NCBI GenBank assembly: GCA_945861625.1
Contig: CAMAVI010000003.1
Coordinates: forward strand, 1-64,000
Source of the DNA: Candidatus Sulfopaludibacter sp. SbA3
GTDB taxonomy: Bacteria; Acidobacteriota; Terriglobia; Bryobacterales; Bryobacteraceae
DNA length: 64,000 nt
Direction of reading: 5' to 3'
In this document: one piece after another, positions 43,415-55,078 of the stretch
Position numbering within the stretch: the first letter of the stretch is position 1
Layout: each line of letters starts with the position of its first letter
The notes under the pieces: generated by a model
Told to the model about the DNA's origin: nothing
The model's database searches: none
What the model saw: the letters and a program-made list of their open reading frames with translations, nothing else
Translations under genes and position numbers: made by a program

Positions 43415-44815
43415 ATGAAGGCTTCAGGTTTAACGCGCCGCGAAGTGTTGGCGGCTACTGCCGCGGGTGCACTGGTTCCCGCCGCGTTCTCGCAAACGGC
43501 CAAGCCCAATATCGTCTACATCATGGCCGACGATCTGGGCTACGCGGACGTCTCCTGTTACGGACGCCGCGAATACAAGACGCCCAATATCGACAGCCTC
43601 GCCGCGAAGGGCACGCGTTTCCTGCAGGCGTATGCGAATTCAGCGGTGTGCTCGGCCACGCGCACGGGCTTGATCACTGGCCGCTACCAATACCGGCTGC
43701 GCGTCGGTCTGGAAGAACCCCTGGTGCCGAGGCCTGATGATCTCGGCTTGCCGCCCGAGCACCCCACGCTTCCCTCACTCCTCAAGAAAGTTGGGTACGG
43801 CACGACGCTCATCGGCAAATGGCACCTGGGCGGATTGCCGAAATATGGGCCGCTGAAAAGCGGCTATGACCACTTCTGGGGATTCCGTTGGGGAGCGCTC
43901 GATTACTTCACGCATAAGGATGGTATCGCCTCGACAGGTAAGGAAGACCTATGGGAAGACGATGTCAAAATTCACCAGAACGGTTATCTCACCGATTTGA
44001 TGGGCGACCGCGCTGTGAAAGTGATCAGCGATTATGCGACGGCTCGCCAGCCGTTCTTCTTGAGCTTGCACTTCAATGCCCCGCACTGGCCATGGGAGGG
44101 TCCAGGCGACGAAGCCGAATCGCAGCGCATCCGATCTCTCCAGGATCGTGACGGCGGCACGCTCAAGACCTATGCGGAGATGGTCACGCGCATGGATTTC
44201 CAGATTGGGCGTGTGCTCAAAGTGCTTGATGCGGCTAAGATCGCCGGAAATACGATCGTCATCTTTACCAGCGATAACGGTGGCGAGCGTTTTTCAGACA
44301 TATGGCCATTCAGCGGCAGAAAAGGGGAACTCCTTGAGGGCGGAATACGCATTCCCGCGATCATCCGCTGGCCCGGCCACATCCGTGCTGGAGTTACCGC
44401 GGATCAGGTCGGCATCAGTATGGACTGGATGCCGACGCTGCTGGCTGCCGCGGGCGGTGCGCCCGATCCCGCGTATCCTAGCGACGGCATGAATTTGCTA
44501 CCCGTGCTTACCGGCGCAACTGCTCCAGTTCCACGCACACTGTTCTGGCGTTTTCACAACAGAGTGCAGCGGGCGCATCGTGACGGTAATTTGAAGTACC
44601 TTCGCATTGCCGGCAACGAATACCTCTTCAATGTCGCCGACGACCCGCTCGAGCGTGCCAACCTCAGGAACCGACAGCCAGAAGTATTCAAACGCCTGGT
44701 TGCGGCCTATGCAGAGTGGAATGCGACCATGCTTCCCGACTACGACGACATCGGTCCGGGCGGAGCACCCGGCGAGCCACTCGCCGACCGCTACAGCGTG
44801 CAAGGGAAGCGGTAG
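43415..44815 (+). CDS. Sulfatase, exported, with CxAxR maturation motif
   Basis: 466 residues from ATG 43415, which starts the signal MKASGLTRREVLAATAAGAL (twin-arginine-like); a GTG at 43406 is also possible. The sulfatase fold is clear: NIVYIMADDLGYADVSCYG (metal Asp pair), C79-S-A-T-R83, the GKWHLG motif, and DNGG with the second metal site. The cysteine must be changed to formylglycine. The motif has Ala where most aerobic-type sulfatases have Pro; CxAxR is the form accepted by radical SAM maturases (anSME), though some FGE systems may act. No maturase gene is in the window. It probably removes sulfate from polysaccharides or small esters. Confidence 0.9.
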   Translation: MKASGLTRREVLAATAAGALVPAAFSQTAKPNIVYIMADDLGYADVSCYGRREYKTPNIDSLAAKGTRFLQAYANSAVCSATRTGLITGRYQYRLRVGLEEPLVPRPDDLGLPPEHPTLPSLLKKVGYGTTLIGKWHLGGLPKYGPLKSGYDHFWGFRWGALDYFTHKDGIASTGKEDLWEDDVKIHQNGYLTDLMGDRAVKVISDYATARQPFFLSLHFNAPHWPWEGPGDEAESQRIRSLQDRDGGTLKTYAEMVTRMDFQIGRVLKVLDAAKIAGNTIVIFTSDNGGERFSDIWPFSGRKGELLEGGIRIPAIIRWPGHIRAGVTADQVGISMDWMPTLLAAAGGAPDPAYPSDGMNLLPVLTGATAPVPRTLFWRFHNRVQRAHRDGNLKYLRIAGNEYLFNVADDPLERANLRNRQPEVFKRLVAAYAEWNATMLPDYDDIGPGGAPGEPLADRYSVQGKR

Positions 44816-45069
44816 CTGGCTTGTACTGCTCTTGCCCTGGGTTAAACGGATTGCCGCTTCCTGCGCATCGGCTGAACTCCGTAGATGTGCCCCCGGGCCA
44901 GATACGGCGTTCAGGGACATAACCCACCACATCAATTTGCCATAAGACGCACTGCTCGTGGAAGTGGCACTCACTGGCGACATTGATCTACAATAGCTGA
45001 ACTTCTCCGACGAACTGCGGCGCAAAGCGCCGGTTGGGAAATAGAAAGATCGAGCCATTGGGGTGAGCC

Positions 45070-45378
45070 ATGATCGACCTGATCCGCGAGCGGTTTCGCC
45101 GCATGGAATACGAATACTCGCTGCATGCGTTAGACCAGTCCATCCAGCGGCGAATCTCCACCAGCGAAGTTGAAGAGGCTGTCGAAGCTGGCGAGATTAT
45201 AGAAAGCTATCCATCGGACAAGTACGGCCCGAGTTGCCTGATTTTCGGACGCACAGCTTCCGGGCGGCCGCTGCATATACAGTGCACAGCGCCGGGTCGA
45301 AATCCGGTCAAAGTGATAACCTTGTACCAGCCGGATCCAAGTCAGTGGACCGACTTCCGATTGAGGAGACTGCAATGA
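45070..45378 (+). CDS. DUF4258-type protein, probable toxin
   Basis: 102 residues. SLHALDQSIQRRISTSEVEEAVEAGEIIESYPSDKYGPSCLIFGRT and PLHIQCT...VKVITLY are the DUF4258 pattern, a BECR/RelE-like small fold. It overlaps by 4 bases (ATGA) a YgiT-type zinc-finger protein, the layout of mqsRA-like modules with the putative toxin first. An internal ATG at 45103 is an alternative start. Toxicity has not been shown for this protein; the reading rests on gene order and family. Confidence 0.78.
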   Translation: MIDLIRERFRRMEYEYSLHALDQSIQRRISTSEVEEAVEAGEIIESYPSDKYGPSCLIFGRTASGRPLHIQCTAPGRNPVKVITLYQPDPSQWTDFRLRRLQ

Positions 45379-45605
45379 AATGCGAGGTTTGTGGGGTCGG
45401 CGAACGGCGTGAAGAACTGATCCGATACCACGTCGATCTTGACGGAAAACTTGTCGTTGTGGAGCACGTACCCGCTTTGGTCTGCGGTCACTGCGGCGAG
45501 ATCAGCATCGCGCCACAAGTCGCTTCATCCGTCCAGCGCACGGTTTGGGAAGCCAAGCCGCCGGTACGCGCCATCGAGACGCCAGTTTACGAATTTGGCG
45601 CATAG
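45375..45605 (+). CDS. YgiT/MqsA-type zinc-finger antitoxin
   Basis: 76 residues. MKCEVCG and the later pair in ALVCGHCGEI form a CxxC...CxxC zinc site as in YgiT/MqsA N-termini; VVEHVPALVCGHCGE is the usual core. It has no C-terminal helix-turn-helix, so it may neutralise the toxin without repressing strongly. It is translationally coupled to the DUF4258 gene. Confidence 0.8.
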   Translation: MKCEVCGVGERREELIRYHVDLDGKLVVVEHVPALVCGHCGEISIAPQVASSVQRTVWEAKPPVRAIETPVYEFGA

Positions 45606-45833
45606 AGCCGCTCTCCGGTGTGAACCAATCCTGAAAACAGAGGGTGGGTAACTAGCGTCACGCGCCGCTAAGAGCAGAACTCCCTCGTAAGCAATTCATT
45701 GGAAATGTGTTAGTTGGATAGGTCCTGGATTGTCGGCTACTCGTCATCTACTTTTCTGAGGGTTTGGGGCAGAATCGAAGGGCCGCGAAAAGGAGGAGAA
45801 GATACCAGATCAATTACCCGCGTGGCTTCGGCC

Positions 45834-46077
45834 TTACTTCTTCAGCCCCGCCTGCCAGTTGGTCAACCGTGATGGGGGCGGGAGTTGCATTGCCGCTGTC
45901 CTCTAGAACCAGAAAGCGCTTGCCTTCGGCCGTGACAGCGTAGCGGAAAGCCATCGTTCCCAACGTGCCGTTCATGGGAGGCGACGTGAACAGAGGCTGC
46001 GGGCTATCGAAAGCGAATTGGGCCGGCCCCGAGGCTGGATCCAATCCCTGAATCACACCGGCCAAATTCTGAATCAC
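45834..46077 (-). pseudogene. C-terminal remnant of a kinase/WD40-type acidobacterial protein
   Basis: The frame reads PLFTSPPMNGTLG...FRYAVTAEGKRFLVLEDSG...APITV, which I know as the C-terminal propeller end of large acidobacterial serine/threonine kinase or TolB-like proteins. Near 45863-45866 the frame is off by one: shifting it gives NWQAGLKK and a TAA at 45834-45836, the usual end of those proteins. Read without the shift it runs on to 45814. Only about 80 codons survive, so it is a fragment. Confidence 0.6.
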
Positions 46078-46189
46078 TCATAAAAACTTTTTGGGACTCG
46101 GGAGTCCCACGTTGGGAACAGGAGTGGATGTGTGCTGGGTTAGCTACTAAAACCGCCCCCGCCTTTGGAATCGAGGGGGGGGGGGTAAC

Positions 46190-46217
46190 TGTGCCCAATT
46201 TTGTGCCCACCCTGTGC
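46190..46217. repeat. 28-bp repeat, right copy (integrase C-terminus remnant)
   Basis: One mismatch to 39944-39971. On the minus strand it reads AQGGHKIGH with a stop codon directly upstream, so only a stub of an integrase-like end remains. It is preceded by a run of 11 G at 46175-46185. Confidence 0.75.
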
Positions 46218-46347
46218 TCAGAAGCGTTGCTCAGGGTTGTGCATGGCTCGAGGGGGAAGTGAGCTAAACAACTGAAACGGCATAACTGGTAGCAACCATG
46301 AGCAACCATTGTGCCTAGTGCTAAGTTGTTGATTATTTGTGGCTTCA

Positions 46348-46396
<49 letters not shown>

Positions 46397-46463
46397 TCAA
46401 TGCCATCCGCTTCACTCGGCTTGCCCGTTTCGAAGTACACTTATTGGCTGAGGTCTCCACAAC

Positions 46464-47015
46464 ATGAACCGGAAAATCAAGATGGCCCCTGTGGTATCCA
46501 TGCTGGTCGCGTGCGGAGTGGTGTTCACGGCCGCCTACCAGTTGCACGCCCAACAGGTGGCGCCGAATCCCGAGAGCCGTTTTTTCAAGCCGGGCACTGC
46601 GCCGGGATTGAAAGTGACCGATCTGGGCCGCGCGAGTGGGCACACCTATCGCGTGAACCTGGTGAAGGGCGATGAGATCATCTCCGGCCTCATGGAGTTC
46701 GCCGAAAAGAACCATATCAAGAACGGGCACTTCTCCGGGCTAGGCGCGGTCAACAAGGCCACCTTCCGCTGGTCCGATCCGGTCAATAAGACCAACAAGA
46801 AGACCGAGATCGATGAAGAGGCCGAACTCGTGTCGATTTCCGGGAGCATCGGCACCGATAAAGACGGCAACGTCGGCGTCCATGCGCACTCGGTGGTCGC
46901 GCTCGGCGACGGTACTACGCGTGGCGGTCACCTGATGAGCGCGCGCGTCAGCATTATCACGGAAATCTTTGTCACCGAAGAAGAGGTTCCCGCGACAGCC
47001 AGCGCCAGCCGGTAG
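46464..47015 (+). CDS. Exported PPC (DUF296) domain protein
   Basis: 183 residues with a signal peptide (PVVSMLVACGVVFTAAYQLHA). The mature part is a PPC/DUF296 domain: YRVNLVKGDEIISGLMEFAEKNHI, GLGAVNKATF, and the metal-binding histidine set VHAHSVVALGDG...GGHL. The domain is best known from plant AT-hook proteins and bacterial homologues of uncertain role. A secreted version cannot act on the chromosome, so a metal-binding or small-molecule function in the periplasm is more likely. It is the first gene beyond the island. Confidence 0.8.
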   Translation: MNRKIKMAPVVSMLVACGVVFTAAYQLHAQQVAPNPESRFFKPGTAPGLKVTDLGRASGHTYRVNLVKGDEIISGLMEFAEKNHIKNGHFSGLGAVNKATFRWSDPVNKTNKKTEIDEEAELVSISGSIGTDKDGNVGVHAHSVVALGDGTTRGGHLMSARVSIITEIFVTEEEVPATASASR

Positions 47016-47021
47016 GCGGGC

Positions 47022-48338
47022 TTATTTCCCTTTGAACAATTCGAGCAGCTCGATCACCTCGGCGCGGATGCCGTTCTTGATGGTCGGTTCCCGGTCGGGC
47101 GCCCACTCCGGCGAATGCGGCGCGGGGCCAGGGATTCCGGTCCGTTTGATTTCTTCGAACTTCGCCGCGTTGACGCCGCCAATGTGAATCAACGCCGAGG
47201 GAACTTTGCCTGTGTTCCAGTATTCGGCGAAATCCTCCGACGTCATCTTCTGCGGCATCTCGGTCACCAGCTTGTCGCCGAGCCCCGACTTGAGCGCCAC
47301 GGCCAGGCGCGCGATCAAGGCCGGGTCATTGTAGACCACCGATTCAGAGGCTCTTTCGCCGCCGGTGATGATTACTTCCGGTTCGCGGGGCGCTCCGGCG
47401 GCAATGGCTTCGCCGCGCGCAATGCGCTGGATCGCCGCGAGGGTTTTGCGGCGCACTTCGGTCGTATAGGTCCGCACCGAAAGCTGCATCTCGACCTGAT
47501 CCGGAATGACGTTGCGTTGCGTGCCGCCGTGAATCGTGCCGATAGTGATGACCACGGGGTCGGTGGGCGTGTTCTCGCGCGAGACAATGGTCTGCAGCGA
47601 CATCACGATTTTCGCGGCGAGCACGATGGGGTCCACCGTGTTCATGGGCATCGCGGCATGGCCGCCACGGCCATGGACGATGATGTTGACCGCGTCAGCC
47701 ATCGAACGGAACGGTCCCGGATGATAGCCGAGCGTCCCGGCGGGCATGGTGTCGTCGTCATGCAGTGACAGCGCGAAATCAGGGCGGGGAAAACGCGTGA
47801 AGAGACCGTCCTTGAGCATGGCCAGCGCGCCGCCGCTGCCGCCTTCTTCGGCCGGCTGGCCCACCAGCATGAGCGTCCCTTTCCAGCGGTCTTTATGTTC
47901 GGCCATCCAGCGCGCCGTTCCGGCCCAGGCCGACATGTGAACGTCATGGCCGCAGGCATGCATCACATGAATCGTCTGGCCGGCTGCGTTCTTGGCGGTG
48001 ACCTTGCTTGCGAACGGCAAGTTGGTTTTTTCTTCGACCGGGAGCGCATCCAGTTCGGTGCGCAGCATGACGGTAGGCCCGGTTCCATTCTTCAGGATCG
48101 CCACGACTCCGGTCTTGCCAACGCCCGTGGTGACTTCATATCCCAGTGCTTTGGCGTGCGCGGCGAGCTTGGCTGCTGTCCGCACTTCCTGGAAAGCGAG
48201 TTCCGGATTCTGGTGAAGATCAATGTACAGCGTTTCGATGGCGGGATAGAGCGCGTCAATCTCCGAGGCTGTCGGGGCTTGGGCGTTTCCGCTCGCGGCG
48301 GACAAACTGACTGCAAGAATAAGTGCGGCGTGTCTCAT
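47022..48338 (-). CDS. M20-family amidohydrolase (hippurate hydrolase-like), exported
   Basis: 438 residues from ATG 48338. The signal peptide (AALILAVSLSAASGNAQA) is followed by the M20 peptidase fold: metal ligands in MHACGHDVHMSA, the EEGGSGG glutamates, a dimerisation domain with GRGGHAAMP and GTQRNVIPD, and the last ligand region near the C-terminus (KMTSEDFAEY). The family hydrolyses N-acyl amino acids, IAA-amino acids or peptides. The frame stays open upstream, but the extra residues have no site. It is convergent with the PPC gene, 6 bases apart. Confidence 0.88.
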   Translation of the reverse strand: MRHAALILAVSLSAASGNAQAPTASEIDALYPAIETLYIDLHQNPELAFQEVRTAAKLAAHAKALGYEVTTGVGKTGVVAILKNGTGPTVMLRTELDALPVEEKTNLPFASKVTAKNAAGQTIHVMHACGHDVHMSAWAGTARWMAEHKDRWKGTLMLVGQPAEEGGSGGALAMLKDGLFTRFPRPDFALSLHDDDTMPAGTLGYHPGPFRSMADAVNIIVHGRGGHAAMPMNTVDPIVLAAKIVMSLQTIVSRENTPTDPVVITIGTIHGGTQRNVIPDQVEMQLSVRTYTTEVRRKTLAAIQRIARGEAIAAGAPREPEVIITGGERASESVVYNDPALIARLAVALKSGLGDKLVTEMPQKMTSEDFAEYWNTGKVPSALIHIGGVNAAKFEEIKRTGIPGPAPHSPEWAPDREPTIKNGIRAEVIELLELFKGK

Positions 48339-48441
48339 GAACGTTCCTAATGGCCCTACCAGATTAGTTTTAACGTAAATTGGATCTGGCCGGGTGGGGC
48401 TTTCTCCGGGCGGCACTTTCGCGGCCACGATCAAACCGGAG

Positions 48442-49248
48442 CTACTTGTATGCGGCGCACACCACGCGTTTCCCGCGTTGGTGTTGCTCATAGGCGCCGG
48501 GCGGAGGCTCAATGATTTCCACTCTCCGGAAGCCCGCGTGCTTCAGCATGGTCTCCAGCGCTTTAGGCGACGGACACATCACCAGCGGCGTCGCCCCGGT
48601 CTCGCGGTTGTCGCTATAGAATTCGCCGGATTCGTCAATAACCGCCAGCACGCCATGGTATTTCTTGGTCCACTCGCGCGCGCCCCATTCGGCGTAGCCG
48701 TCGACTTCATCCACCACCTGGGTTTCCAGCACGCATAGATTGCTGGTGACCCGGCTGATATTGCGCAAGGCCAACATGGGATTTTCCAAGTGATAGAGAA
48801 CGCCTAGAAACAGGCACAGATCGAAGGAGCCGATCTCTTCCGGATTCATCTGTTCGCAGTTTTGCCGGCCAAAAGTGAGATTGCTGAACCCGAGCGCTTC
48901 CGCGACCACGCGCGCTTTTTCAAGACTCTGTTCGCGCACGTCCACGCCCTGCACTTCGCGCATGCCTTTGCGCGCCATCGCGACCGAATAGTAACCTTCA
49001 TGGCAGCCGACATCCAGGCAGCGGATTTGAGAAAACGAACCCGCAAAATGCGCATCCACGGCCCGGTTGACCATTTCGAGCCGGGTCTCATGAATCGGCA
49101 GCACTTCGGGCGGCAATATGGATGTGGTCTTGCCGAACTTGCCTAAGTCGAATTCATAAAACCACGGACCAAGTTCCGCTATGCGCTTGTGCACGTATTC
49201 TGCTGAGGCGCTCTCGACCAGGCCGGAGGCGTCGGGATTAAGAGTCAC
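48442..49248 (-). CDS. SAM-dependent methyltransferase, CmoB/DUF1698-like
   Basis: 268 residues, GTG start. Motif I LDVGCHEGYYSVAMA, motif II region VQGVDVREQSLEKA and the segment DLCLFLGVLYHLENPMLALRN resemble the tRNA (mo5U34) methyl/carboxymethyl transferase CmoB and its many relatives. It lacks the long N-terminal part of true CmoB, so the substrate may be a small molecule or lipid. No signal peptide. Confidence 0.82.
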   Translation of the reverse strand: MTLNPDASGLVESASAEYVHKRIAELGPWFYEFDLGKFGKTTSILPPEVLPIHETRLEMVNRAVDAHFAGSFSQIRCLDVGCHEGYYSVAMARKGMREVQGVDVREQSLEKARVVAEALGFSNLTFGRQNCEQMNPEEIGSFDLCLFLGVLYHLENPMLALRNISRVTSNLCVLETQVVDEVDGYAEWGAREWTKKYHGVLAVIDESGEFYSDNRETGATPLVMCPSPKALETMLKHAGFRRVEIIEPPPGAYEQHQRGKRVVCAAYK

Positions 49249-49324
49249 AAAGTCATTGTAGCGTGCGCGGCGAACTCAGCCTAAGCTAGAGTGATAGAGT
49301 TTTCCGTATTGATGGAGGTCATCA

Positions 49325-50455
49325 GTGAATCGACTGAATCGACGCGAATTGTCTTTGCTCCTCGGTGGAGCGGCAGCGGCATGGGCGCAACGGGCGTCGG
49401 CGCAGCAGGCCGTGAAACAGCAGAAGGCCGCTCCAGGGAACCCGGCGCCTCGACTGGATTGGCTCGCGCGGCACAAAGAAACGGTTCTAGAGCCGGACCT
49501 GAAGATCATCGATCCGCATCACCATTTGTGGCAGCGCCCCGGATGGCGGTATTTGCTGGATGACCTGTTGGCTGATACCGGTAGCGGCCACAACATTGTT
49601 GGCACAGTGTACATGGAGGCGAGTTCGATGTATCGCGACCGGGGGCCCGAAGAAATGCGGCCCGTCGGCGAGGTCGAGTTCGCGAATGGCGTCGCGGCGA
49701 TGTGCAACAGTGGCGTCTTTGGCAAGACCAGAGTCGCCGCCGGCATTGTGGGGCACGCGGACCTGAGGTTGGGCAGCCGCGCCGAGCCGATCTTGAACGC
49801 GCTGATGCGCGCGGGTGGCGACCGCTTTCGCGGCATCCGCCATGGCGTGTCATGGGAGGCCGAGGCTGCCACGCTGAGACCCAACGCGAATACCCGCGCC
49901 GGGATGCTGGCCGACAACAAGTTCCGGGAAGGCGTGGCCGTGGTCGGCCGTCTTGGCCTTTCCTACGATGTGTCCCTCTACCATACCCAGATCGGAGAAG
50001 TTGCCGGTCTCGCGGGCGCGTTACCGAATACCAGGATCGTTCTCAATCATGTCGGCGGCGTCCTTGGGTTGGGCTCATACCGCGGCAAGCAGGATGAAGT
50101 GTTTTCGCGTTGGGCGTCCTCCATCAAGGCTCTGGCGGCACGGCCCAACGTGTACGTCAAGCTCGGGGGCCTGGGTCAAAGCTACACGGCCTTGCGCTTC
50201 GATGGGGATGCCGAACCGCCGTCGTCGGAAAAGGTGGCCGCGCGATTCCGCCCCTACGTGGAAACCTGCATCGCGGCCTTCGGCGCGCCGCGCTGTATGT
50301 TTGAGAGTAACTTTCCCGTCGACAAGATTTCCTACAGTTATCAGGTGTTCTGGAATGCCTGCAAGCTGATGGCGAAGGGCGCCAGCAGCGCTGAAAAGGC
50401 GGATCTGTTTGCGGGAACCGCGGCGCGGTGCTACCGCCTGGATGGAATTCTTTGA
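49325..50455 (+). CDS. Amidohydrolase_2 family metal-dependent hydrolase, exported
   Basis: 376 residues, GTG start. The N-terminus LNRRELSLLLGGAAAAW resembles a twin-arginine signal. The TIM-barrel core starts with IIDPHHHLW (metal histidines), then GIVGHADLRLG, FRGIRHG, VLNHVGG and the C-terminal metal Asp region CMFESNFPVDK. Relatives act on lactones (pyrone-dicarboxylate, fuconolactone) or decarboxylate aromatic acids. The substrate is unknown. Confidence 0.83.
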   Translation: MNRLNRRELSLLLGGAAAAWAQRASAQQAVKQQKAAPGNPAPRLDWLARHKETVLEPDLKIIDPHHHLWQRPGWRYLLDDLLADTGSGHNIVGTVYMEASSMYRDRGPEEMRPVGEVEFANGVAAMCNSGVFGKTRVAAGIVGHADLRLGSRAEPILNALMRAGGDRFRGIRHGVSWEAEAATLRPNANTRAGMLADNKFREGVAVVGRLGLSYDVSLYHTQIGEVAGLAGALPNTRIVLNHVGGVLGLGSYRGKQDEVFSRWASSIKALAARPNVYVKLGGLGQSYTALRFDGDAEPPSSEKVAARFRPYVETCIAAFGAPRCMFESNFPVDKISYSYQVFWNACKLMAKGASSAEKADLFAGTAARCYRLDGIL

Positions 50456-50473
50456 TTCAAGTGAGTGGAGGTG

Positions 50474-50551
50474 TGGTGCGCCCGAGAGGATTCGAACCTC
50501 TGACCTTTTGCTCCGGAGGCAAACGCTCTATCCAGACTGAGCTACGGGCGC
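50474..50551 (-). tRNA. tRNA-Arg (CCG)
   Basis: 78 bases with encoded CCA. Acceptor GCGCCCG/CGGGCGC, anticodon loop CTCCGGA with anticodon CCG, T-loop TTCGAAT. The same acceptor stem occurs in the tRNA-Arg(ACG) at 39797, but the middle differs and no island is attached here. Confidence 0.97.
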
Positions 50552-50630
50552 ATACAAGCGGTCAATCCTGAGTTTAACAGAGTGCGTGGCGGTGCCGGAC
50601 GCGGCGTGGAAAATTCTACCCGCGCTGTGC

Positions 50631-50636
50631 TATCTT
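50631..50636 (+). promoter_or_regulatory. Candidate -10 element, leaderless start of kdsB
   Basis: TATCTT ends 5 bases before the GTG at 50642; no ribosome site is present. Confidence 0.35.
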
Positions 50637-50641
50637 CGATT

Positions 50642-53999
<3,358 letters not shown>

Positions 54000-54003
54000 A
54001 ATC

Positions 54004-54312
54004 GTGTGTCGCGGGCCAGTTTCCGCGCTGCTTGTTGTGGGCATGCTGACCGCGTTCTCCCCACGCGTTCGCGTCGAATCGGAACGCACACTGGATATCG
54101 TCCCTGAAGGAGAATACCTGCGTGAAGATTACGTTGCGGCCTTATGCGAGAGTTATTCCCCGTTGAAAGCAGACCGACGCGGTGATGATCCCCAATTGCT
54201 GTGGGTGGGACATGATGCGCTGGGTTGCAAACTCATCCGGATGGCTTGGAGTTTCACCATACGAGCGGTGACCGTGGAGAGCATGTATCACCCTTACCGA
54301 AGTGGCAATTGA
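54004..54312 (+). CDS. Hypothetical small protein with possible signal peptide
   Basis: 102 residues from GTG 54004, 4 bases after kdsA. The first 20 residues (CRGPVSALLVVGMLTAFS) could be a signal peptide; the rest shows no known motif. It may belong to the kdsA transcript. It could be a spurious frame, since no ribosome site is visible and the downstream half has little bias. The 78 bases after it hold the toxin-antitoxin promoter region. Confidence 0.4.
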   Translation: MCRGPVSALLVVGMLTAFSPRVRVESERTLDIVPEGEYLREDYVAALCESYSPLKADRRGDDPQLLWVGHDALGCKLIRMAWSFTIRAVTVESMYHPYRSGN

Positions 54313-54362
54313 AGCGAATCACTCCATCCACCTGCAAGTAGGTTTACGGGATGCATGCACTC

Positions 54363-54380
54363 TACATCATACTGCATGTA
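54363..54380. promoter_or_regulatory. Possible operator of the toxin-antitoxin operon
   Basis: Inverted repeat TACAT-N8-ATGTA that overlaps a -10-like CATACT (54368-54373), directly before the antitoxin ATG at 54391. Such palindromes are where the antitoxin-toxin complex usually binds. Confidence 0.35.
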
Positions 54381-54390
54381 AAATGAAAGC

Positions 54391-54636
54391 ATGCCCACTC
54401 TTCAAGTCCGGGACGTACCTGAGCATATCTACCGCCGCTTGGTCCAAGAGGCGGAAAGGGACCGGCGCAGCTTGGCTCAACAAGCCGTAGCCGTCCTGGC
54501 TAAGGGTCTTGACGTCGAGACCGATCCTATGAGGCGGCGGAAGGAAGCCCTGCTCAAGGCAGCGTCGATTGATCGAAGGCTGACCAGCCACCTGCCCAGC
54601 AGCGTGAGGCTGATCCGTGAGGATCGCGATCGATGA
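54391..54636 (+). CDS. FitA/VapB-type ribbon-helix-helix antitoxin
   Basis: 81 residues. PTLQVRDVPEHIYRRLVQEAERDRRSLAQQAVAVLAKGL is a FitA-like ribbon-helix-helix domain that binds DNA as a dimer; the Arg/Lys-rich C-terminus should mask the toxin active site. It overlaps the PIN gene by 4 bases (ATGA). It probably represses its own operon through the palindrome upstream. Confidence 0.87.
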   Translation: MPTLQVRDVPEHIYRRLVQEAERDRRSLAQQAVAVLAKGLDVETDPMRRRKEALLKAASIDRRLTSHLPSSVRLIREDRDR

Positions 54637-55031
54637 AAGTGGTCCTCGACGCAAGCTGCGCGATTGAGATTGCCCTCAACAAGAAGGCCGCCGACCGGTT
54701 GAAGGATCTTTTGGAACAGTCCGCGGAGGCGCTTGCTCCGGACTTGTTGGTTCCCGAGTTCGTCAACGGTCTCTGGAAGTTGCATCAATTGGGCGGGCTT
54801 GACCTGGAGACTTGCGATCAAGCTCTCGATATCTTGCCGGATCTCGTGAATGTTCTGGTGCCGTCGGCCGAGCTTTGTCGCGAAGCATTCGCCCTCAGCC
54901 GCGCGCAGAAGAGCCGCGCCGCCTATGACATGTTCTATTTGGCTCTTGCCCTCCGCGAGGACGCAGTTCTCCTGACGCTGGATGGAACTCTCAAGAAAGA
55001 AGCCAGACGCGTTGGCATCCGCGTCGCATAA
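54633..55031 (+). CDS. vapC: PIN-domain ribonuclease toxin (VapC family)
   Basis: 132 residues. Acidic PIN residues: D in VVLDASCAIEIAL, E in LLVPEFVNGLWKL, D in AAYDMFYLALA and D in LLTLDGTL. All four positions needed for the Mg-dependent RNase are present. It is not closely similar to the PIN toxin at 27686, so the two modules are independent acquisitions. It follows its antitoxin in one operon. Confidence 0.88.
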   Translation: MKVVLDASCAIEIALNKKAADRLKDLLEQSAEALAPDLLVPEFVNGLWKLHQLGGLDLETCDQALDILPDLVNVLVPSAELCREAFALSRAQKSRAAYDMFYLALALREDAVLLTLDGTLKKEARRVGIRVA

Positions 55032-55078
55032 ACGAGTTTGCCGCCGCCGTCCCTAACGGAGCATCATAGGAATCGACC

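Noticed and set aside
46095..46110. Hairpin GGGACT-CGGG-AGTCCC as terminator
   Set aside because: The T run lies on the wrong side for the plus strand and becomes A on the minus strand; no gene ends at it.
46175..46185. Run of 11 G as a phase-variation tract
   Set aside because: It lies outside any intact gene; a sequencing slip or neutral tract is more likely.
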